In this document: positions 1 to 9,515 of the stretch, piece by piece | How positions within the stretch are numbered: position 1 is the first letter of the stretch | How the letters are laid out: each line of letters opens with the position of its first letter | NCBI GenBank assembly: GCA_016936255.1 | Contig: JAFGYE010000095.1 | Location: 1-64,000 of the forward strand | Reading direction: 5' to 3' | DNA from: Marinifilaceae bacterium | GTDB lineage: Bacteria; Bacteroidota; Bacteroidia; Bacteroidales; Marinifilaceae | Length of the DNA: 64,000 nt | Translations under genes and position numbers: made by a program | The notes under the pieces: model-generated | What the model was told of the DNA's origin: nothing | Seen by the model: only the letters and a program-made list of their open reading frames with translations | The model's database searches: none

Positions 1-193
1 ACTTAACAGGTTTATTTTTGCTGAAAGCCTTATAAACAGCTGTAGGTCAGAAAATCGATGTTTGAGTAAGATGTATAATAAAATATATAAAAAGATCTGG
101 AAATCCGATAACGATTCATTTATTTTGTCGTCTTTTCAGATTCGAAATAAATACCAATGAAAAAATATATATAAATCAAAAATTCATTAAACT

Positions 194-2461
194 ATGCTAT
201 TTGATTTTAAATTGATAAAATCTGTTTACGAACAAATGCCTGAAAGGGTGAAAAATGCCCGTAAGAATTTAGGCAAACCACTTACCTTGAGCGAGAAAAT
301 TTTGTACTCACATTTATCCGTAGAGGAAAAAGGTAATAAGTTTACAAGAGGAGAAGATTATGTGAATTTTGCTCCAGATAGAGTTGCTATGCAGGATGCA
401 ACGGCACAAATGGCACTTTTGCAATTTATGAATGCCGGGAAAACTAAAGTTTCTGTACCATCAACGGTTCATTGCGATCACTTAATTCAGGCATCAATTG
501 GTGCAGAGAAAGATTTGGCCGATGCAAAACAACAAAACAACGAAGTTTATGACTTTTTAGAGTCTGTTTCTCAGAAATATGGAATTGGATTCTGGAAGCC
601 GGGTGCAGGTATCATCCATCAGGTAGTTCTTGAAAATTATGCATTTCCAGGAGGAATGATGATTGGAACCGATTCTCATACTGTTAATGCAGGTGGACTG
701 GGAATGATTGCAATTGGTGTTGGTGGTGCCGATGCTGTTGATGTGATGGCTGGAATGCCCTGGGAATTGAAAATGCCTAAATTAATAGGGGTGAAGTTGA
801 CTGGAAAATTAAGCGGTTGGGTTTCTCATAAAGATGTAATATTAAAAGTTGCCGGAATTTTGACCGTTAAGGGAGGAACCGGTGCTATTGTTGAATATTT
901 TGGAGAAGGTGCTGATTCAATGTCTTGTACCGGTAAAGGAACCATTTGTAATATGGGTGCAGAAATTGGTGCAACTACATCTATTTTTGGTTACGATCAA
1001 AATATGAGTAACTATCTTCGTCACACAGGACGTGAAGATGTTGCTGATTTGGCTGATGTGGTAATGGAACATCTTCGTTCCGATGAAGAAGTTTATGAGA
1101 ATCCTGAAACATATTACGATCAGGTAATCGAAATCAACTTATCCGAAATGCAGCCATATATTAACGGTCCTTTTACTCCTGATTTAGCTCATAGTTTAAG
1201 TGAATTTGGAAAGGCTGTTAAAGAAAATAATTACCCTCAGACATTAGAGGTTGGTTTAATTGGATCGTGTACAAATTCGTCTTACGAAGATCTTTCAAGA
1301 GCAGCATCTTTGGCCAAACAGGCTAAGGATAAAAACTTGAAAGTAAAAGCGGAATTTGTGGTGACTCCAGGTTCAGAGCTTGTAAGATATACAACGGAGC
1401 GTGATGGCATTTTAAAGGAGTTTGAAGACATCGGCGGAGTAATTATGGCCAATGCCTGCGGACCTTGTATCGGACAATGGAAACGTCATACAGAGGATCC
1501 AACCCGTAAGAATTCTATTATAACTTCATTTAATAGAAATTTTGCCAAACGAAATGATGGCAATCCTAATACTCATGGCTTTGTAGCATCGCCGGAATTG
1601 GTCACAGCTTTGGCTATTGCCGGAGATCTTTGTTTTAATCCGATGACAGACACTTTGATTAATGAAGATGGTATTGAAGTGAAATTAGATGAACCAAAAG
1701 GTTTTGAATTTCCTCCCAATGGATTCGATATGAAGGATTCTGGTTATTTGGCTCCCGGTGCTGATGGAAGTGCTATTGTTATTAATGTGAATGAGAGTTC
1801 GGAGCGTCTGCAGCTACTTGCCCCATTTCAAGCCTGGGATGGCAAAGACTGGACTGGCTTGAAATTATTGATTAAGGCAAAAGGAAAATGTACAACCGAT
1901 CATATTTCTATGGCAGGACCTTGGCTAAGATACCGAGGGCATTTGGATAATATCTCTAATAACATGCTGATTGGTGCCGTTAATTATTTCAACGAGGAAA
2001 CGAATTCAATATTTAATCCGGTAAACGGAAAATATGAAGAGGTGCCGATTACTGCAAGAGATTTAAAAGCCAGTGGATTGGGTTCAATTGTTGTTGGGGA
2101 TGAAAATTATGGAGAAGGCTCATCAAGAGAACATGCAGCAATGGAGCCAAGACATTTAGGCGTTAAGGTAGTAATCGTCCGTTCTTTTGCCAGAATTCAC
2201 GAAACGAACCTTAAGAAACAAGGCGTTTTGGCATTGACATTTGCAAACAAATCAGATTATGATAAAATTCAGGAGAAGGATAAATTTGATGTGATCGGAT
2301 TAACAAATTTTACTCCAGGGAAACCTTTGAAATTAATTGTTACGCATGAAGATGGGGCAAAAGATACAATTGCCGCGAATCATACCTACAACGATGTTCA
2401 AATTGAGTGGTTTAAAGCAGGAAGTGCTTTAAATTTAATCAGAATTCAAAACGCAAAATAA
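194..2461 (+). CDS. acnA: aconitate hydratase (aconitase)
   Basis: This is a 755-residue aconitase that interconverts citrate and isocitrate in the cytoplasmic TCA cycle. The three [4Fe-4S] ligands are visible: Cys359 in GSCTNSS, and Cys422 and Cys425 in ACGPC. The substrate-site motif [11 protein letters not shown] lies near residue 160, and the C-terminal swivel domain contains [10 protein letters not shown]. The length matches the mitochondrial-type aconitase common in Bacteroidota rather than the roughly 890-residue AcnA of enterobacteria. The ATG at 194 follows a stretch without a Shine-Dalgarno sequence, normal for this phylum. Citrate synthase follows after 67 bp in the same direction, so the two are probably co-transcribed. 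Confidence 0.97.
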   Translation: MLFDFKLIKSVYEQMPERVKNARKNLGKPLTLSEKILYSHLSVEEKGNKFTRGEDYVNFAPDRVAMQDATAQMALLQFMNAGKTKVSVPSTVHCDHLIQASIGAEKDLADAKQQNNEVYDFLESVSQKYGIGFWKPGAGIIHQVVLENYAFPGGMMIGTDSHTVNAGGLGMIAIGVGGADAVDVMAGMPWELKMPKLIGVKLTGKLSGWVSHKDVILKVAGILTVKGGTGAIVEYFGEGADSMSCTGKGTICNMGAEIGATTSIFGYDQNMSNYLRHTGREDVADLADVVMEHLRSDEEVYENPETYYDQVIEINLSEMQPYINGPFTPDLAHSLSEFGKAVKENNYPQTLEVGLIGSCTNSSYEDLSRAASLAKQAKDKNLKVKAEFVVTPGSELVRYTTERDGILKEFEDIGGVIMANACGPCIGQWKRHTEDPTRKNSIITSFNRNFAKRNDGNPNTHGFVASPELVTALAIAGDLCFNPMTDTLINEDGIEVKLDEPKGFEFPPNGFDMKDSGYLAPGADGSAIVINVNESSERLQLLAPFQAWDGKDWTGLKLLIKAKGKCTTDHISMAGPWLRYRGHLDNISNNMLIGAVNYFNEETNSIFNPVNGKYEEVPITARDLKASGLGSIVVGDENYGEGSSREHAAMEPRHLGVKVVIVRSFARIHETNLKKQGVLALTFANKSDYDKIQEKDKFDVIGLTNFTPGKPLKLIVTHEDGAKDTIAANHTYNDVQIEWFKAGSALNLIRIQNAK

Positions 2462-2528
2462 ACAATAAACATTTCCTAACGTGAAATCAGTCTCCCCGGT
2501 TGGTTTCCAAACCTAAAGTTTAGACCAT

Positions 2529-3857
2529 ATGAAAAAAACATTAAAACAAACTTTGTTCAAAAAAATTAAGGAACATAGACCTAGAACAAAAAGATTATTG
2601 GAAGAATACGGGGATGTAGTTGTTGATCAGGTTACGATATCCCAAATAATTGGAGGAATGAGGGGACTGAAATCTTTGGTTACTGATATTTCCTACCTGG
2701 ATCCGGATGAAGGGATACGTTACAGAGGATTTACATTGGATGAAGTAATTAAAGGCTTACCGAAACCCAAAGGGGGAGACATGCCTTACGTTGAAGGTTT
2801 GTTTTATTTGCTCCTTACGGGAGATATTCCAAATCAGGAAGAGGTAATGCAGGTTGTAGATGAATTTAGCAAGCGTAGAATTGTACCTCGCTATGTTTAT
2901 GAGGTAATTGATTCATTTCCTTGCTGCAGTCATCCAATGGCAATCTTTTCAACGGCTATTCTTACATTAAACAGGGAATCTGTTTTTAACAGACAGTACC
3001 ATGCCGGATTAAATAAGAAGGAGTATTGGGATGCTACCTATGAAGATTCGTTAAATTTACTTGCTAAACTTCCTGAGATAGCTTCTTATATTTATAATAA
3101 ATTGTACCGTCAGGGACCAAGAATTCAATCCAATCCTAATTTAGATATGGGAGCCAATTTTGCTCACATGATGGGGGTTGCAAAGCCTTACGACGATGTG
3201 TCGCGTTTGCATTTCATCATTCATAGTGATCATGAAAGTGGTAATGTGAGTGCGCATACAGGCCATTTGGTGGCCAGTTCATTATCAGATATTTATCTTT
3301 CTATATCTGCAATGATTAATGGTTTGGCTGGTCCATTGCATGGTCTTGCCAATCAGGAAGTTTTAAGATGGTTGCAAGAGGTAATGGATAAAATGGACAA
3401 TCGGATTCCTTCTAAAGAAGAGATGACCCAGTTTGTGTGGGATACATTAAACTCAGGTCAGGTAATTCCGGGTTTTGGGCATGCTGTATTGCGTAAGACT
3501 GATCCAAGATATATGCTTCAGCGTGAATTTAGTTTGAAACATCTGCCTGAGGATCCTATTTTTAAATATGCGGATATGCTTTATCAAGTAGTTCCGGATA
3601 TTCTTAAAGAGCATGGTAAGGCGAAGAATCCTTGGCCAAACGTTGATGCACAATCCGGTGTAATTCAGTGGCATTACGGAGTTACCGAATATGATTTTTA
3701 TACCGTTCTTTTCGGTATTGGCCGTTCAATTGGAATTTGTGCCAATGTAATTTGGGACAGGGCTTTAGGATATCCTTTGGAAAGACCAAAATCAATTACA
3801 ACTGATATGCTTGAGAAAATTGCCGGAATCAAGAAAATGGTGGAAGCTGAAGAATAA
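2529..3857 (+). CDS. gltA: citrate synthase, mitochondrial-like type
   Basis: This 442-residue citrate synthase condenses oxaloacetate and acetyl-CoA. The catalytic His271 is in GPLHGLANQE and His318 is in GFGHAVLRKTDPR. The region after residue 365, with VDAQSGVIQWHYG and IGICANVIWDRALG, resembles eukaryotic mitochondrial citrate synthases more than the hexameric Gram-negative GltA. In Bacteroides, as I recall, isocitrate dehydrogenase lies between aconitase and this gene; here the 67-bp gap rules that out. A strong terminator follows at 3884. Confidence 0.95.
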   Translation: MKKTLKQTLFKKIKEHRPRTKRLLEEYGDVVVDQVTISQIIGGMRGLKSLVTDISYLDPDEGIRYRGFTLDEVIKGLPKPKGGDMPYVEGLFYLLLTGDIPNQEEVMQVVDEFSKRRIVPRYVYEVIDSFPCCSHPMAIFSTAILTLNRESVFNRQYHAGLNKKEYWDATYEDSLNLLAKLPEIASYIYNKLYRQGPRIQSNPNLDMGANFAHMMGVAKPYDDVSRLHFIIHSDHESGNVSAHTGHLVASSLSDIYLSISAMINGLAGPLHGLANQEVLRWLQEVMDKMDNRIPSKEEMTQFVWDTLNSGQVIPGFGHAVLRKTDPRYMLQREFSLKHLPEDPIFKYADMLYQVVPDILKEHGKAKNPWPNVDAQSGVIQWHYGVTEYDFYTVLFGIGRSIGICANVIWDRALGYPLERPKSITTDMLEKIAGIKKMVEAEE

Positions 3858-3883
3858 ATACATTTTATATATAATACGACTGA

Positions 3884-3915
3884 GCTGATTTCTGAAAGGA
3901 AATCAGCTTTTTTTT
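3884..3915 (+). terminator. intrinsic terminator after citrate synthase
   Basis: A 9-bp perfect stem, GCTGATTTC (3884-3892) with GAAATCAGC (3899-3907), has a 6-nt loop and is followed by eight T. It lies 27 bp after the citrate synthase stop. Confidence 0.9.
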
Positions 3916-3954
3916 CAGCAAAAAAAAACTGCATAAAAGTTGGTGAAGACTTTT

Positions 3955-4157
3955 ATACAGTTTTGCGCAAAAACTAACAATATGGAAAACGTTCCAATGA
4001 ATTCTAATTTAATTTTGAAAGAAAAGAGAATTACTTTAAATCCTGCTACACAATTCTAACCCTAACCTAAACCACGCAGGATTTAAAGTATCCTCGCAGC
4101 AGAAGCACATGCTGCTAATCCGTCTCATTTCACAATTTGGTCAGTAACCTTATTGTG
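3955..4157. ncRNA. structured intergenic RNA candidate with three hairpins
   Basis: The gap between the convergent citrate synthase and the 598-residue gene holds three consecutive inverted repeats. The first is a perfect 15-bp stem (4032-4046 with 4076-4090) around a 29-nt loop containing TAACCCTAACC. The second is GCAGCA (4096-4101) with TGCTGC (4110-4115). The third is CACAAT-TT-GGT (4131-4141) paired with ACC-TT-ATTGTG (4147-4157). A 25-codon open frame (3982-4059) ends in the first loop. No gene follows on the plus strand, so this is not an obvious leader. I recognise no named family and the strand is uncertain. Bases 4158-4310 hold nothing I can identify. Confidence 0.35.
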
Positions 4158-4310
4158 ATATCCCTTTCACCTTACAAAAATGGATGTTTTTTTAGAAAGA
4201 AAAATCATTGGTTTTACCCAATATGCAGGATGGAAACACTCAAAAAAAATGGGTGATTTACGCCATTCTAGTTGTTCGCCTTGAGTAATGGCTTGATGGT
4301 GAGGGATTGG

Positions 4311-4346
4311 GAAAAGAAAAGCCAATCGATATCCGATTGGCTTTTC
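4311..4346 (-). terminator. terminator of the 598-residue gene
   Basis: A 12-bp stem, GAAAAGCCAATC (4316-4327) with GATTGGCTTTTC (4335-4346), has a 7-nt loop. On the minus strand it is followed by TTTTCCC. It sits 8 bp after the stop codon of the gene ending at 4354. Confidence 0.8.
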
Positions 4347-4353
4347 ATGTTAA

Positions 4354-6150
4354 TTATTTTTCAGAGGAGATTAGCAATCCCCGGATTTCAAGTTCTAATT
4401 TCTCGAGGTCTTTGCCAACCTGGCTTTTCATATTTTTAAATTTATCGGTTATATTATTCGATAAATTTTTATAGTAGTCAACTCCGTTTAAGAGGTTGTC
4501 TTTGTACTTTTCAAGAGATCTAAGTTGTTTGGCCACAGGATTATGAAGCTCATCAATTTGTTCTTTTAAATAGTCAACATACAGGCTCATTTCTTTTATG
4601 AACATATGAGGCCGGTCTGTTCTAACAATCAGATTCGTTCTGTTGTAAATGTGATCAACCATTTCCTTCAATTTAGCCTTTTTCGAAAAATAGGCCAGGT
4701 TTGGTCCCGGACAAATCGAAACCCCATCACCATCTGCTTTTGTATCGATGTGATTGACCAAAAAAGAAGATGCCGATAAACCTTTACACAAACAGGTTTT
4801 TTCAAGAAGTAAGCTAACTTCTTTTTCATATTCTTTTTCCGGAAGATTTTTCTCTTTTAAATCAGCCAGTTTTAACTTTTGATATTGAACAGAAGCTGTG
4901 CAAATAGGTTTTTCTGTAAATTCAGTATTGGCTAACATGTATTTTTTTGTACATGCGCTTCCTGGCTTGTTCTCTGCAAATTTCTTAAGAACATCTCTGT
5001 CTCGGGTGTTTGCAACAAGGTTGTTGTAACGAACGCCTAGAGGAGAAGCATGACTAAGCTTTAAATCCTTTTCCTGAGCTTCCTCAAGCAGGTGTAAGGT
5101 ATTTTCATCAACATCGCAAGCTTCCGGAACTAAAAGAAATGGAGATCCCCACCCAATTGAGTCGAGATTGTAATGATCCATAAGGAACTCCTGCTCTTCA
5201 GCTGTTCCAACTCCACCTTGAGCTGTGATTCTTATGTCTAAATTTGATTTTGGACAGGTTCTTTCTTTTCCCTTTAGAGCTTGAAATAAAATCTCATTAA
5301 GAGTTACTCTTAATTCTTCTCTGTTATTCTTAAATTCTTCAAGAATTGGGCCCATTAAAAAGCCTTCGGTTGCAAAAGCATGACCACCACAATTCAGACC
5401 GGATTCAATTCGGAACTCCGAAATCCAGATTCCTTTTTTAGCAAGGAATTTACCTTGTATTAAAGCAGAGCGGTAATCACTTACTTTCAGAACAATTTTC
5501 TTCTTTATATGGCCGGTTTCATCCGGATAAAAGTCTTCAAATTGCTCTAAATAACCATATAAGCGTGGGTTCATTCCGGCAGATAAAACCATGGAGCTCT
5601 CCAGGTTACTCATGGCAAATCCACGAAGAGCTGCATGTGCATCGTTGTATTCTGCAGGTAATTGCTCACCTTCATAAAAGTTATCTTTGTCTAGCTTGGT
5701 CATGATGTTTACATCAATAGAACCAAGGGGAAGGTTTTTTACCAACCATTCTTTCGCTTCTTTTACGTAAGAATTGCCTTCAAATTTTTCTTTAAATTCT
5801 TTTTTTACTTCTGAAAAATCAGGAAGTAAATCAAGATATTCTTCAAGATTTTCTTTCTTTTCTTGTACGGATGATTTTAGATTCTCAAATTTCTCTTTTA
5901 CGATCTTATCTATCAAATTAAGATAAGAGGTGATTCTTTCTGCACGAAAATCTTTAGTCTTCTCCGAAATTGGTAAAAATGGCAAACTGAGTTTATTGCA
6001 ATACAATTCTCTCATTTTCTCAAGTAGAATATCATCAACAATTGATACAACCGATGAAATTCCTAAATGAGCCACTTTTACAGGAGTGTCCACCGTAAAT
6101 CCGGTTCCCATAACTGGGATATGGAAACTATGTCCTAAAATTTTACTCAT
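4354..6150 (-). CDS. conserved protein of unknown function, TIM-barrel (nitronate monooxygenase-like) motifs
   Basis: This 598-residue protein matches no characterised enzyme that I know. Its N-terminus (HIPVMGTGFTVDTPVKVAHL) looks like the first strand and loop of an FMN-binding TIM barrel of the nitronate monooxygenase type. Near residues 310-345, ITAQGGVGTAEE followed by IGWGSPFLLVPEA resembles the phosphate-binding end of the same fold, and CGGHAF near 255 recalls the GGHA segment. The second half has several cysteines (SACTKK, PICTAS, KTCLCKG, SICPGP) that could bind a metal or Fe-S cluster. Charged helical stretches near 80-125 and at the C-terminus look coiled. It is monocistronic, with its own terminator. 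The family assignment is inference; I only trust that it is a real conserved gene. Confidence 0.6.
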   Translation of the reverse strand: MSKILGHSFHIPVMGTGFTVDTPVKVAHLGISSVVSIVDDILLEKMRELYCNKLSLPFLPISEKTKDFRAERITSYLNLIDKIVKEKFENLKSSVQEKKENLEEYLDLLPDFSEVKKEFKEKFEGNSYVKEAKEWLVKNLPLGSIDVNIMTKLDKDNFYEGEQLPAEYNDAHAALRGFAMSNLESSMVLSAGMNPRLYGYLEQFEDFYPDETGHIKKKIVLKVSDYRSALIQGKFLAKKGIWISEFRIESGLNCGGHAFATEGFLMGPILEEFKNNREELRVTLNEILFQALKGKERTCPKSNLDIRITAQGGVGTAEEQEFLMDHYNLDSIGWGSPFLLVPEACDVDENTLHLLEEAQEKDLKLSHASPLGVRYNNLVANTRDRDVLKKFAENKPGSACTKKYMLANTEFTEKPICTASVQYQKLKLADLKEKNLPEKEYEKEVSLLLEKTCLCKGLSASSFLVNHIDTKADGDGVSICPGPNLAYFSKKAKLKEMVDHIYNRTNLIVRTDRPHMFIKEMSLYVDYLKEQIDELHNPVAKQLRSLEKYKDNLLNGVDYYKNLSNNITDKFKNMKSQVGKDLEKLELEIRGLLISSEK

Positions 6151-6354
6151 GTAATTGGATATTGATTTTTATGATTTTTTTTGCAAATTTCACAAGCTAA
6201 ATCAATAGCATTTAGCTATAAAATTGCCTTGCGCAAGTTAGCCTATTTGTCAATGATATCAAAGCTATTTCGCGTATTTATATTTCTTATTCAGGAAAAA
6301 CGAATAAAACATGAATAAGATAGAAGAGCCTGATAGATAAAGAGAAAACGGTAT

Positions 6355-6861
6355 TTAAAACAGCAGATATTGTTCTTTTGAAGGAGTAAGATCAATGTTT
6401 TCAATTTTTAGTAGTTTAGCTTTATTGGCAAGTCCTCCGGCATAACCCGTAAGTTTCCCATTTTTTCCGATAATCCGATGACAGGGAATGATTATAGGTA
6501 TCGGGTTTTTTGAATTGGCCATTCCGATTGCTCTACAGGCAGAAGGTTTATTAATAGCAATGGCAATATCCTGATAAGAACATGTTTCACCATATGGAAT
6601 CTTCAGAAGTTGATTCCATATTTGTTTTTGAAAAGCAGTTCCATCAGGCGAGAGTTTTATATCAAATGTAGTTCGCTCATTGGTAAAGTAGGAAATTAAT
6701 TGATCGGCAACCGTCTTTAATTTATTGGAATCTTTGATCCAATTTGGTTTTAGTTTATTTGATTGATTTTTTTCATCAAATAGAATTTGTTTAAGACCAC
6801 TATCATCTGCAACAAGCAACAAATTACCCAAAGGAGACGGAAGAATATCGTAGTAGATCAT
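6355..6861 (-). CDS. ogt: methylated-DNA--protein-cysteine methyltransferase
   Basis: This 168-residue suicide DNA-repair protein transfers the methyl group of O6-methylguanine to its own cysteine. The acceptor is Cys127 in IPCHRIIG, followed by the recognition segment GKLTGYAGGLANKAKLL. An N-terminal ribonuclease-like domain occupies residues 1-75, and the helix-turn-helix region with YGETCSYQDIA precedes the active site. The length fits stand-alone Ogt proteins without an Ada domain. It is on the same strand as the tcdA-tatD pair, about 100 bp downstream of tcdA. Confidence 0.95.
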   Translation of the reverse strand: MIYYDILPSPLGNLLLVADDSGLKQILFDEKNQSNKLKPNWIKDSNKLKTVADQLISYFTNERTTFDIKLSPDGTAFQKQIWNQLLKIPYGETCSYQDIAIAINKPSACRAIGMANSKNPIPIIIPCHRIIGKNGKLTGYAGGLANKAKLLKIENIDLTPSKEQYLLF

Positions 6862-6959
6862 GGTAGTTGGTTTAGAAATAACGATGCGTTAGTCCTTGTC
6901 AATGTAATAATATTTTAACGAACAACAGCGAATCTTGCTTTTCTGTACTGTGAAAATAA

Positions 6960-7682
6960 TTAATCTGATAATAAACCATTTATTACTACCGAAGAGCAGA
7001 AGCATCCGAATAAAGGCGGCATATATGAAATGGTACCTACATTTGATCTTTTATTTTTGCTTTCAGCGAGTACAACTGCATCTTTAGATACCTCTTCGGG
7101 AGAAAAAACGACTTGTACGCCCTCGTGTACACCCAATTGGTGAAGTTTTTTACGAAGCATTCTTGCCAATTTGCAGTTATAAGATTTGGAGATATCAGTA
7201 ATCTGAATTTTTGTTGGGTCCATTTTTCCTCCAGCACCCATTGCGCTCACAATTTTTAGATTGTTTTTTAAACTGTGGTAGATTAGAAAAATTTTTGGAG
7301 CCAAAGTATCTATTGCATCCAAAACATAGTCGTACTTTTTTTCTCGTAAAACTTCAATCATTCTTTCGTCACGAAGGTATTCGTTAAGTACGTTGAGTTT
7401 TAAATTAGGATTGATATCCAAAAGACGTTCGCCCATTACTTTCGCCTTATCTTTCCCCAGATTACTAATACTTGCGGGGAGTTGACGGTTGATATTTGTA
7501 ATTTCAATATCGTCGCCATCAACAATGGTCATTTCTCCAACACCGGCGCGACATATTTGTTCTGCCGCGTAAGCTCCAACACCACCTAGTCCAACAACCA
7601 GAACATGTGCATTTTTTAGTTTGTCCAATTTATCATTCCCAAGAAGCAGTTCTGTTCTACTTAGCCATTCTGTATTCATCAT
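6960..7682 (-). CDS. tcdA: tRNA threonylcarbamoyladenosine dehydratase
   Basis: This 240-residue E1-like (ThiF/HesA family) enzyme cyclises t6A37 of tRNAs in an ATP-dependent reaction. The nucleotide-binding loop GLGGVGAYAAEQI starts at residue 31. DGDDIEITNINRQ near 55-67 is the typical ATP/Mg segment, and AMGAGGKMDP near 150 is characteristic of TcdA. The adenylation domain is complete, and the C-terminus is slightly shorter than the roughly 268-residue E. coli protein. Its start overlaps the stop of the TatD gene by 4 bp, so the two are translationally coupled. Confidence 0.93.
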   Translation of the reverse strand: MMNTEWLSRTELLLGNDKLDKLKNAHVLVVGLGGVGAYAAEQICRAGVGEMTIVDGDDIEITNINRQLPASISNLGKDKAKVMGERLLDINPNLKLNVLNEYLRDERMIEVLREKKYDYVLDAIDTLAPKIFLIYHSLKNNLKIVSAMGAGGKMDPTKIQITDISKSYNCKLARMLRKKLHQLGVHEGVQVVFSPEEVSKDAVVLAESKNKRSNVGTISYMPPLFGCFCSSVVINGLLSD

Positions 7683-8335
7683 TTATTAAAACAGGTCGTA
7701 AAATTTGATAGTAATTCTTTTTGTAGATCCTCTATTTTAAGATCTTTTATAGTAGCTGCCTTTTTGTATATTTCTTCAATATCTGTATCACTGTCATCCG
7801 TTTCAAGAAATATTTTTTTTACAGGAAGTGTTTTGAAAATGTGTTGTAAATTCTTATTAATCAGTAAAGCCTTTCCAAATGAAATGTAACATCCCAATTC
7901 TATTAAATCTTCGGCAATTTGCAAGTTCTTAACAAATCCATGAATAATCCATGGCAGCTTAGTATTTGTTTTTTTACGAATGCTGATTATTTCTGAATAA
8001 CATTTTACGCAATGGATAATTACAGGCTTATTAAACTGATCGGCTATCTGCAATTGTTTCAAAAATATTTCTTTCTGAATGGAAAGAGGAGTTTCGATGA
8101 TTCGATCAAGCCCTATTTCTCCAATGGCTAAAACTGACGGGTATGAAGCCAGATTTTCTATGTTATTCAATGTCGAAGGAATGTTTATGGACTTAATTGC
8201 CCATGGATGAATTCCTACAGAATAAGATACCGTTTGGCTGTCTAACAGTTGTTCTTCCGACTGAATTGGTAGGATAGAACGAACATTGGACTGATAACTA
8301 CAGTTATGCGTATGTATATTGATATAGGATACCAC
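7679..8335 (-). CDS. TatD-family metal-dependent hydrolase
   Basis: This TatD-family hydrolase has the HTH metal motif (INIHTHN) at its N-terminus, then GIHPWA, GEIGLD, IIHCVK, IHGFVKN and ETDDSD in the usual order. Family members are DNases or exonucleases with two metal ions. An ATG at 8365 would add ten residues, but it lies inside a near-perfect promoter whose -7 box is at 8355-8362, so it would sit at or before the transcription start. I therefore prefer the GTG at 8335, which places VSYINIHTHN at the N-terminus. The product is about 218 residues, slightly short for TatD (about 260). Confidence 0.88.
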   Translation of the reverse strand: MVSYINIHTHNCSYQSNVRSILPIQSEEQLLDSQTVSYSVGIHPWAIKSINIPSTLNNIENLASYPSVLAIGEIGLDRIIETPLSIQKEIFLKQLQIADQFNKPVIIHCVKCYSEIISIRKKTNTKLPWIIHGFVKNLQIAEDLIELGCYISFGKALLINKNLQHIFKTLPVKKIFLETDDSDTDIEEIYKKAATIKDLKIEDLQKELLSNFTTCFNK

Positions 8336-8354
8336 GGATGAAGCTATTTTTTGG

Positions 8355-8385
8355 CAAAAATACAAATATTGCTGATTGATCCAAA
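8355..8385 (-). promoter_or_regulatory. Bacteroidota sigma-type promoter of tatD-tcdA
   Basis: Read on the minus strand, TTTG (8385-8382), a 19-nt spacer and TATTTTTG (8362-8355) match the consensus TTTG-N19-TAnnTTTG exactly. It drives the TatD-TcdA pair and decides the TatD start. Confidence 0.75.
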
Positions 8386-8589
8386 TTTCCTGCTTTATGC
8401 AGGGAGTCTTGATTGTATAACGTTTTAATAACTTGAGCTTTGAGAAAATGGAAGCATGAATTTGTTTAATTTAGAATAAAAAAATTAGCGTAAGCCTTGC
8501 AAAAGCAGAGATTCTTCCTTAGCTTGCAAGTAATAAGAGAACGTTCTTTGTATATAAGATAATAGCATACCGCATTAATTAGCGATTGT

Positions 8590-8745
8590 TAAACTCAACA
8601 TTTATAAGATACCGAGAAAGCTACAAGCTTGCTAAAGCAGGCCCCAACCTTCGGGTTGTTTCGGCACAGGGGAAACTTGATCAGGCTGGCACTCAAATCC
8701 TGTCATTTAGGAGTTTAAAATCCTATTAATTAGTGCGGTTTTTTT
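8590..8745 (+). ncRNA. candidate structured small RNA with terminator
   Basis: The 440-bp gap between tatD and the AlbA_2 gene holds a segment that looks like a small RNA. A CAACC-TTCG-GGTTG hairpin with a UUCG tetraloop (8645-8658) lies inside CCCC (8642-8645) and GGGG (8669-8672). It is followed by GCACT (8689-8693) pairing with AGTGC (8732-8736), which encloses TAGGA/TCCTA (8708-8725). The structure ends in GG and seven T (8739-8745), like an intrinsic terminator. No open frame fits. I cannot place it in a known RNA family. The rest of the gap (8386-8589 and 8746-8804) shows nothing recognisable. Confidence 0.35.
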
Positions 8746-8804
8746 ATGCTTTTTTTTAATATGTCAGAATGGCGTAAGTTAGCTCGTAATAAGATGTATA
8801 AGGC

Positions 8805-9476
8805 TTAATAATCATTGACAGGTGGTTGTTGTATAATTGAATTTTCTTCTCGTTTTATGAGATATTTAGTACCTCCTTCATAAAAGCTCAATTCAATAAC
8901 ATTCCAGCAAATTAGTTTCACGACTATTCGTTCTGCCTTGTAACGACTAATTTTTGCAATTCTGCAAAATAGATTGAGACTAATCTCTTGATTATTATTG
9001 AGGTATTCCATTAGAATGGTCTCTGTTTCGGTGTATTTTAAATAAGTGCCAATTGGTTTTGATTTTTGTTTCCAAACTTCAAGAAGAACTTTGTTTGCCA
9101 AAATATTTTCATCATCTCTTCTCAGGTACGCCAACCATTTCCCTTTCTCATTTTCGGCATAATGAGGCATTTTTTTTGAAGGATGTACAGTGATTTCCAA
9201 AACATTTTTTCCGTTTATTTGCCAGACTTTGCTTTCGAAAGTAATTTTGGGACGGCAGTACATCTCAGCAGCGGCTTTTATCATATGGAATTCCTCTTCT
9301 ACTTTTGCCCCGGCAATTTTCCCATTGTCTTTCACACCAATAAGTAATTTTCCTCCGTCGGTATTGGCAAAAGCAGACAAGGATTTGGCAATTTTCCGGG
9401 AATCAGCAATGCAGAATTTAAAATCCTGTTGCTGATGTTCTCCTTCGCGAATTAATTTTTCTATATAGTGAACCAT
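8805..9476 (-). CDS. AlbA_2 (Schlafen-type) domain protein
   Basis: This 223-residue protein carries an AlbA_2 domain (PF04326-like). EHQQQDFKFCI near residue 13, AFANTDGGKLLIGVKDNGKIAG near 35-56 and LRRDDEN near 118 are the classic landmarks. In larger relatives this domain is joined to ATPase or winged-helix parts and is usually annotated as a DNA-binding or ATP-binding regulator. Here it is followed only by a region of about 90 residues that may form a winged helix. It is monocistronic on the minus strand. The precise role is unknown. Confidence 0.85.
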   Translation of the reverse strand: MVHYIEKLIREGEHQQQDFKFCIADSRKIAKSLSAFANTDGGKLLIGVKDNGKIAGAKVEEEFHMIKAAAEMYCRPKITFESKVWQINGKNVLEITVHPSKKMPHYAENEKGKWLAYLRRDDENILANKVLLEVWKQKSKPIGTYLKYTETETILMEYLNNNQEISLNLFCRIAKISRYKAERIVVKLICWNVIELSFYEGGTKYLIKREENSIIQQPPVNDY

Positions 9477-9515
9477 AGCTTAAATTCTTAAATAGGGTTC
9501 AAATCTGGGTTAATT

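Noticed and set aside
8590-8745. tmRNA or SRP RNA
   Set aside because: Neither a tag frame with tRNA-like ends nor the conserved SRP apical loop is present.
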